Source: Dicyema japonicum
Lineage: Eukaryota; Dicyemida; Rhombozoa; Dicyemidae
DNA: 64,000 nt
Assembly: GCA_011109175.1 (NCBI GenBank)
Contig: RDEW01000033.1
Coordinates: forward strand, 62,001-126,000
Direction of reading: 5' to 3'
Positions 59,040 through 64,000 of this stretch are shown one piece after another (within the stretch, counting starts at the first letter, position 1; each line of letters begins with the position of its first letter). Under the pieces are notes generated by a model. The model made no database searches and was not told the DNA's origin. It saw only the letters and a list, made by a program, of their open reading frames with translations. Made by a program: the position numbers and the translations under genes.

Positions 59040-59390
59040 ATGCGTATTTCTGGAGAAGCTGAAGAGATGCAGAAATTTATTTTTCTGTTGAAAAATGGAC
59101 AAAAAAAACCTACCCATTCGCTCTGCCAGTCTGGGAATTCACTTCCCAGTGGATTTAGTGTAGGAAAGAGAGCCATTTTTATCCTAAATCCCAAGGTTTC
59201 GGCTGTGACGGGATTGAAAACAAACTGTCTTCCTAAATTCGCGTATTTTTCTATAAAAGTTTTTTCTCTAGCTGAAGCTGTCTTGGATGAGTTCCAAATT
59301 TTAATATTGTCAAGATTATCAAGAATACTCGCTTATCCATTCATTACTACTACTCCTATAAAAAACTGCTATGTTTGCCAAAGATGGTAG
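59040..59390 (+). other. Open reading frame of unknown origin
   Basis: A 138-codon open frame begins near 58974 (MDAPLHKVKSATFYKKTKTK) and overlaps the LINE remnant on the other strand. It has no recognised domain. I do not consider it a supported gene. Confidence 0.15.
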
Positions 59391-59554
59391 ATTCCTACGA
59401 TAAACATTAAATTTGACTTATTTTCGGATAATTTTTTTAAGCCAATAAACTATTATTCCCGGTACCAAGTGTCATGGTTAAGAGTGAATTTTCTCATGCG
59501 ATTTTTATGGAAATTTGAAAGTTTAGGTTAAAGTTTTAACAGGTTATTAAATAT

Positions 59555-59990
59555 CTCAAAAACCTGGACGATGACTCTGACAGGAGAGTGTCGAGGGAAG
59601 GATCCATTCGACCCCTAAGAGGGATAGAGTCGGCTCACGTAACAACTGATTTTTTCTAGCTCGAGGAAGAAAATCAGAACTTCTAGAAGGCATAAACATG
59701 TTCAGTAGTAAAAACCACGGTTTGTCGGTATAGCTTGAATAAGTAGTCTTCGAGTTGATATAGGATTTTCTTAGCAATGATCTTCACCACTTCTTAAACT
59801 TTTTTTCACATGCTTTAGATCTCCACCAAGTGTTTTCGAAGTGTAACACGCCGACCATACGGGAATATCTTGACTGTCTCAAGTAGAGAGCCAAGTTTGT
59901 TCGTTTTGTGCCATGTTTCATTCACGGGAAAACGTACTATGTCGCGAGCGCAGTGCGAGACCGAGCGCTACACGCGACCAGTCAATGTCA
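59555..59990 (-). mobile_element. LINE fragment, post-RT region
   Basis: NETWHKTNKLGSLLETVKIF, then a basic stretch, resembles the WR-KYLGSLLDT block of LINEs. VVKIIAKKILYQLEDYLFKL follows. Weak but consistent with the surrounding LINE debris. Confidence 0.4.
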
Positions 59991-60041
59991 ATCAAATTAA
60001 CTTAATTTTTTCAAGGTTAAGAACAATTATTATTTTTAACT

Positions 60042-60049
60042 GTTATTAG
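60042..60049. repeat. Left 8-bp target-site duplication of the hAT element
   Basis: GTTATTAG immediately precedes the left terminus TAGGGCAAGTT. The identical GTTATTAG is at 61447-61454, directly after the right terminus. Confidence 0.85.
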
Positions 60050-61446
60050 TAGGGCAAGTTGTTTCTAGCAGTTAAAAAATATTTTTTTAGCGCTAAAAAA
60101 TCACAAAATCTAGCAATTATAATTATAAAAATTAGCACTTAAATGATAAAATCTAGCATTTAAAATTGTAAAATCTATAACTTAAAATAATAAAATATAA
60201 CATTTAAATTTTATTTATTGTAATATAATTTCGGATATGCACACTTTATACGTAAAATCGTATTGTGTAACAAATTAGAAACATGTTGTTGTACATGACC
60301 ATTAATGTTTTACCACCTATTTATTTAAATAAATTTATATCACCAGAAATCATATACGGAGTGGCATCTGAAATTAGTAGATAAAAATTGTCACGAATAA
60401 TTTTCATTTCTCTAATGACGTCATCTATTAATTGGCAGATGATAGCAGCAGTGGCATGATTTTCCAGTGTATTGCATTCAACCAAATAGGATTTTGTTGG
60501 AAAGCGAATGCTCCCAATTAGAATCACTACAAAACTTTTCCTTCGGATATCTGTTTCATCAATTATTATAAAAATCTTTTCGTTTCTAAAAGTTGAAATA
60601 AATTTTAATACGTTAATAATTTTGTCAACTCATTTATCTTTTTTTCTGCAAGAAACTTGACCGTAGTTCTGCATGAAAATTCGGAAGGAATGTTAATTTT
60701 AAATGTTTTAAACACTTTTTTGATCGAATCGTTATTTAATTTGTACAGCGGGATGTTTGCTTGTACAAAAGCTTCCGTGATCGTTTCATTAGTCGAATCT
60801 ACTTGGATTGATTCAGTTAATTTTGTTTGAACTGAATTACATGAATGACCTACAATTGTATTAACAAATTTATACGCATGATGTTCTGATGTTTTAAAGA
60901 AGAACGATGAGAATCAACTGAAAATTTTTTTGAACAGTTGACTTTGGATTAACGAAGAGAACAAATTAGAAGGCCATCGTCAGCAATACAGAACTCATCT
61001 TTGAATTCCGAGACTATACGATTAGCTTCTCAAGCAACGAACACTTGGGTTTTGGCATCACTAAAAATACTATATAGCGTGCTAAATTATTTTATTTAAA
61101 TTATTTTATTATCATTTTATGGGTGATATTAAAATGATTTTTTAAATGCAATTTAAATAAGCATTCCTCCTGTCTCCTTCCATTAGAGTGGCGTCATGTG
61201 ATCCACCTGTCTAGGTGACGCCAGTGCCAGGCCGGCACGAAAAAGGATCATTTGCTCTCCCCCACTCCACTGGAGGGGTTTCCACAGCATTTAAAAAAAC
61301 TTAGCATTTAAAATTAAAAAAGGACTTATAGCATTTATAATGTATGTTCTTTTTAACAAAATTAAAAAATAATTATTCCAAATTCAATTTTATATTAAAA
61401 TAAGTATAAAAAATAAAAATAGCATTTTAGCACTTAAATTGCCCTA
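60050..61446 (-). mobile_element. hAT-family DNA transposon with TIRs, decayed transposase
   Basis: The termini TAGGGCAAGTT (left) and, read on the minus strand, TAGGGCAATTT (right) are inverted repeats, flanked by an 8-bp duplication GTTATTAG; 8 bp is the hAT signature. Inside, on the minus strand, decayed transposase reads TSEHHAYKFVNTIVGHSCNS, EAFVQANIPLYKLNNDSIKK, VFKTFKINIPSEF, and, after a break, ILIGSIRFPTKSYLVECNTL and FYLLISDAT with YM. The subterminal parts carry several TAGCATTTAAAAT-like repeats on both sides. At 1.4 kb it is shorter than an autonomous hAT and holds a nested copy of the dispersed repeat. Confidence 0.85.
61161..61286 (-). repeat. Dispersed repeat, copy B, nested in the hAT element
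   Basis: Inverted near-identical copy of 42294-42418. It contains GTGGATCACATGACGCCACT on the minus strand and ends TGGAAACCCCTCCAGTGGAG. Its presence inside the hAT element means that it was inserted after that element or was captured by it. Confidence 0.8.
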
Positions 61447-61799
61447 GTTATTAGTCACAACATTCAACTTCTTAAGTCTTGAATGTATTTTTTCATTGCC
61501 AATCCATCACTATTTTCCACATTGACAAAATTTTTGGACAATCTTGCAACAATAGTAACTGGATCCCCGTACGTAAGTTAAAACCTTGTTAATCTTTAGA
61601 GAAGAGTTTGTCCCATAATACTTTTGAATGCGAGCCTTTTAAATAATTAAAAATAGAATACAACATCTCCAACATCCAAATCATATTTTGAGCGATGTAC
61701 TCCCATTTTCCTATTCATCCTTTTATAATATGAGGACTCCAAATTAATTTTAGGAAAATTAAACTCAAATTCATCTAATATATATTTTAATTCGAAACC

Positions 61800-62600
61800 T
61801 TTTTTTAGTGTTTCTATGTTGCCTCGTTCAGTATTGTTTTCTACTACATTATTGAATCCTGGAATCCCACGATATCTTTGGAGCGGACTAACTCGTACGA
61901 AAAATAAAAAACAATATACCTGTGTTGAGCTCCGTGTTAGAAAACGACACTCTGATCATACTGACAGAATCAGTGTCCAAAAATTGTTACAGTATCTAGA
62001 GAAGCATACCACGGCGGACCATGTCAAAAGCCCTAGAGAGGTCTATTCTCAGGACTTTTGCTGCACTTTTGAATCTCTGGCTGATAGCGCGGCGCCATTT
62101 GTGGCTCCTAGTACATCCCAAGTGGATCTTCCTATCCTAAATCCATTGTGACTACGGGATAGATAGTTGTCCACTTGTTCTCTGATTCGGTTCAACGTAA
62201 CTAATGCCAGAAGTTTCTTTAAAATGTTTAGCAAGATTATTGTAGGTAGGTTTTCCCAGCCCGCTTGTTAGATTTTTGTATTGGTATTAATAGTCCGGAT
62301 CAAGAGCGGGGTATTATTATTTTTCCTAAAAATAGCGTTAGGTCGTTCTGCCAGTTTGGCTTTTAGTGCAGGCGACCCGTATTTGAGCAGTTCTGAATTG
62401 ATTCCACCCGGTTCAGAGGAGTGGCCATTCTTAAGTTTGACTATTGCATTTGAGATTTTGCCAGATGTGATAACTCTATCGAGTTGAGTGACGTATCAAC
62501 AAGTATGATCAGATATTTCTCCGTGAACAGTTAATGTACCCTCGAAATACGACGCAATATATTCAGCCTGACCTTTGGGATTTGTTGAGAATCTTGACTC
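61800..62600 (-). mobile_element. LINE reverse transcriptase fragment, RTE/CR1-like
   Basis: On the minus strand GGINSELLKYGSPALKAKLA, a shifted middle, then LALVTLNRIREQVDNYLSRS and HNGFRIGRSTWDVLGAT give RT blocks 0-2. RIDLSRAFDMVRR is the next block, around 62030. Stops near 62260 and frame breaks. Confidence 0.75.
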
Positions 62601-62759
62601 GGCAGATGAAGTAGTCAATTTGGTTGAAAATGTTACTAGAGCCTTCGGTAGGTAAGAATCCATGTCGTTTTATGACGCGTGGGGTGTTGAAAACCAGTAT
62701 TACATAGGAACAGATCAAATGCCTGGCAAAATTCTGCCAAGATGGTTCCCGGAAAGTTT

Positions 62760-63690
62760 CTTGTTGTGTGGTTATGCCTGTCGTTAAAAAAGCTCCTACA
62801 AAGAAGATTACTAAAATCAAAAAGGCCACCTCTTGAGGGGTTTTAAAGAAGAGTTGTATTGAAAGCATTAAGAATCTATCTCCGGAACCGTTAACTGTGA
62901 AAGACAAACCCAAAACAGCGTTTAGAGTGGAATCGACAGATCATTGTTTGACAGTTGAACTCTCGGCTATAGACAAGAGCATGGGGAGTATTAAACTTGC
63001 AAACCTGTTATGTGGATTGAAATTACTGAAAAACACCAGAGTGACTGGAAAAGGCCTCGGGATTTTCCGATTGGAGTTTAAAGAAGAGTCAGATAAAATC
63101 TCATTCGTTGAAGAGACTAATCTATTTTCTCCTTTCGGGAAAGGAAACCACAAGGTGATCGAAAGAGGCTTTCGGAAATTGTTCTAAAGAATGTGCCAAT
63201 ATGGAATGAGGAAAACGAACTTATGGTTTACATGAAGAAACTTTCTCCAACCACTGAGTCGGTGAAACGTATTGTAGGGAACGGAGGAAAACTCTCTGTT
63301 GTGAAGATGAGCTTAAAGTCAATGGCAGAAGCTACGTCCTTGATACGCCTGGGTCTTATCATTAAATGGATGGAAATCGATTGTGAGTGGGCCAGAAGAC
63401 CACCCAAGATGTTTTAATTGTCAATATTTCGGACACATTGCAATGGGGCAAAGAGATGTTTCTTATGTGGAGGAGCACATAGTTCACTCGGAGTGCCCAG
63501 AAGCGAACAATAGAAGATCCTGTATCAACTGCGGGTCTGGTGATCACGGAACGAGTTATGGTGGTTGTCCGGTTGCCAGGGAAGCCGTGGCCTTCCACAG
63601 GAAGTGGAACCGAATGTCATGGGTTAGGAACATGGAGGAGAGGAAAAAATCCTCCTCCGTCACATTACCTAGATACGAAGTCTAGTGAAA
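62760..63690 (+). mobile_element. LINE ORF1 (gag-like) with zinc knuckles
   Basis: PVVKKAPTKKITKIKKAT-like basic start, then DKSMGSIKLANLLCGLKLLK, GIFRLEFKEESDKISFVEET, VPIWNEENELMVYMKKLSPT and EATSLIRLGLIIKWMEIDCE. The zinc region follows: CFNCQYFGHIA with its last Cys lost, HSECPE, and a good second knuckle, CINCGSGDHGTSYGGCP. Frame shifts near 63185 and 63415 are needed. ORF2 begins just downstream. Confidence 0.8.
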
Positions 63691-63879
63691 ACAAGCAGGA
63701 CGCAATAATCAAAAATCGACCTCTAAAATACGATGTTATGAATCCAACACAGAAAAAGCCAATTGTGGATAAAGAATACCTGGAGGAGAAGCTAAAAAGT
63801 CTGCTGGGAATCTATTTTGGGAGCATCTGAAAGACAATCGAGAGAACTTACATATGTGATTAACCGTCTAAATGAAAAG

Positions 63880-64000
63880 TGTGATAAGGTAAACTTGGAT
63901 TTACTGCAAGTGGTGGCTCTGGTCCTGAAGAGATCATGCCGCCAAGACCAGTGAACCAAAACATAAGGATCATGCTCGTGAATGCCCGATCAATCTTGAG
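63880..64000 (+). mobile_element. Start of LINE ORF2 endonuclease, cut by window edge
   Basis: GSGPEEIMPPRPVNQNIRIM followed by LVNARSIL is the APE-type nuclease start. The element continues beyond 64000. It matches the remnant at 1036-1120. Confidence 0.75.

Noticed and set aside
58974-59390. 138-codon open frame (MDAPLHKVKSATF...)
   Set aside because: Overlaps a LINE remnant on the other strand and shows no domain; listed only as an unknown ORF.
1-64000. A bacterial-type operon or defence system
   Set aside because: Introns, animal gene families and LINE/SINE/hAT elements show a eukaryotic nuclear genome. Neighbouring genes are unrelated in function and mixed in strand.

Overview
The window looks like the nuclear genome of a small, AT-rich animal, most likely a dicyemid mesozoan. 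Several genes belong to animal or holozoan families: a FERM/RhoGEF protein of FARP type, a DOCK-family GEF, CLEC16A, ANKEF1, SLC46, EXOSC5, WDR18, DDX23, DRG2, PA28 and TMA16. They are split by introns of about 20-28 nt that restore family-conserved reading frames when removed. From memory, dicyemids are known for spliceosomal introns averaging about 26 nt; the organism assignment is inferred from that.

Layout. 1-2400: a tRNA-derived SINE copy and a decayed LINE endonuclease. 2403-5700 (+): FERM-FA-DH-PH protein. 5805-6090: SINE copy. 6059-9232 (-): EFCAB5/GAF-like gene. 10883-12220 (+): DRG2. 12403-14361: a Tc1-like transposase split by a nested LINE with a visible target-site duplication. 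15118-15940 (-): WDR18. 18646-20220 (+): SLC46-like transporter. 22049-22371 (+): possible C2-domain exon. 22565-24950 (+): DDX23/Prp28. 26918-27672 (+): PA28/PSME3-like proteasome activator. 27880-33625: an island of LINE copies, two of them tail to tail, plus a pogo-like fragment. 33909-34538 (-) and 34626-37121 (+): EXOSC5-like and ANKEF1, divergent and 87 bp apart. 38399-40742 (+): CLEC16A. 41961-42160: possible histone-fold fragment. 43229-49310 (-): DOCK-family GEF. 49700-64000: a LINE graveyard that contains one host gene, TMA16 (56023-56604, -), and a hAT element with terminal inverted repeats and 8-bp target duplications (60050-61446). The window ends inside another LINE, with ORF1 complete enough to show zinc knuckles and ORF2 just starting.

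The genes do not form an operon or a defence system. They are housekeeping and animal-signalling genes (pre-mRNA splicing, RNA exosome, ribosome biogenesis, Rho/Rac GEFs, autophagy, cilia) packed between decayed transposable elements. I found no CRISPR array, no rRNA and no confident tRNA gene. I saw nothing that looks like a new multi-gene system. The most distinctive features are the very small introns, two of them with GC-AG borders, and a LINE lineage with a YLDD reverse transcriptase motif and a C-terminal Cys/His plus RPD-type nuclease-like domain.
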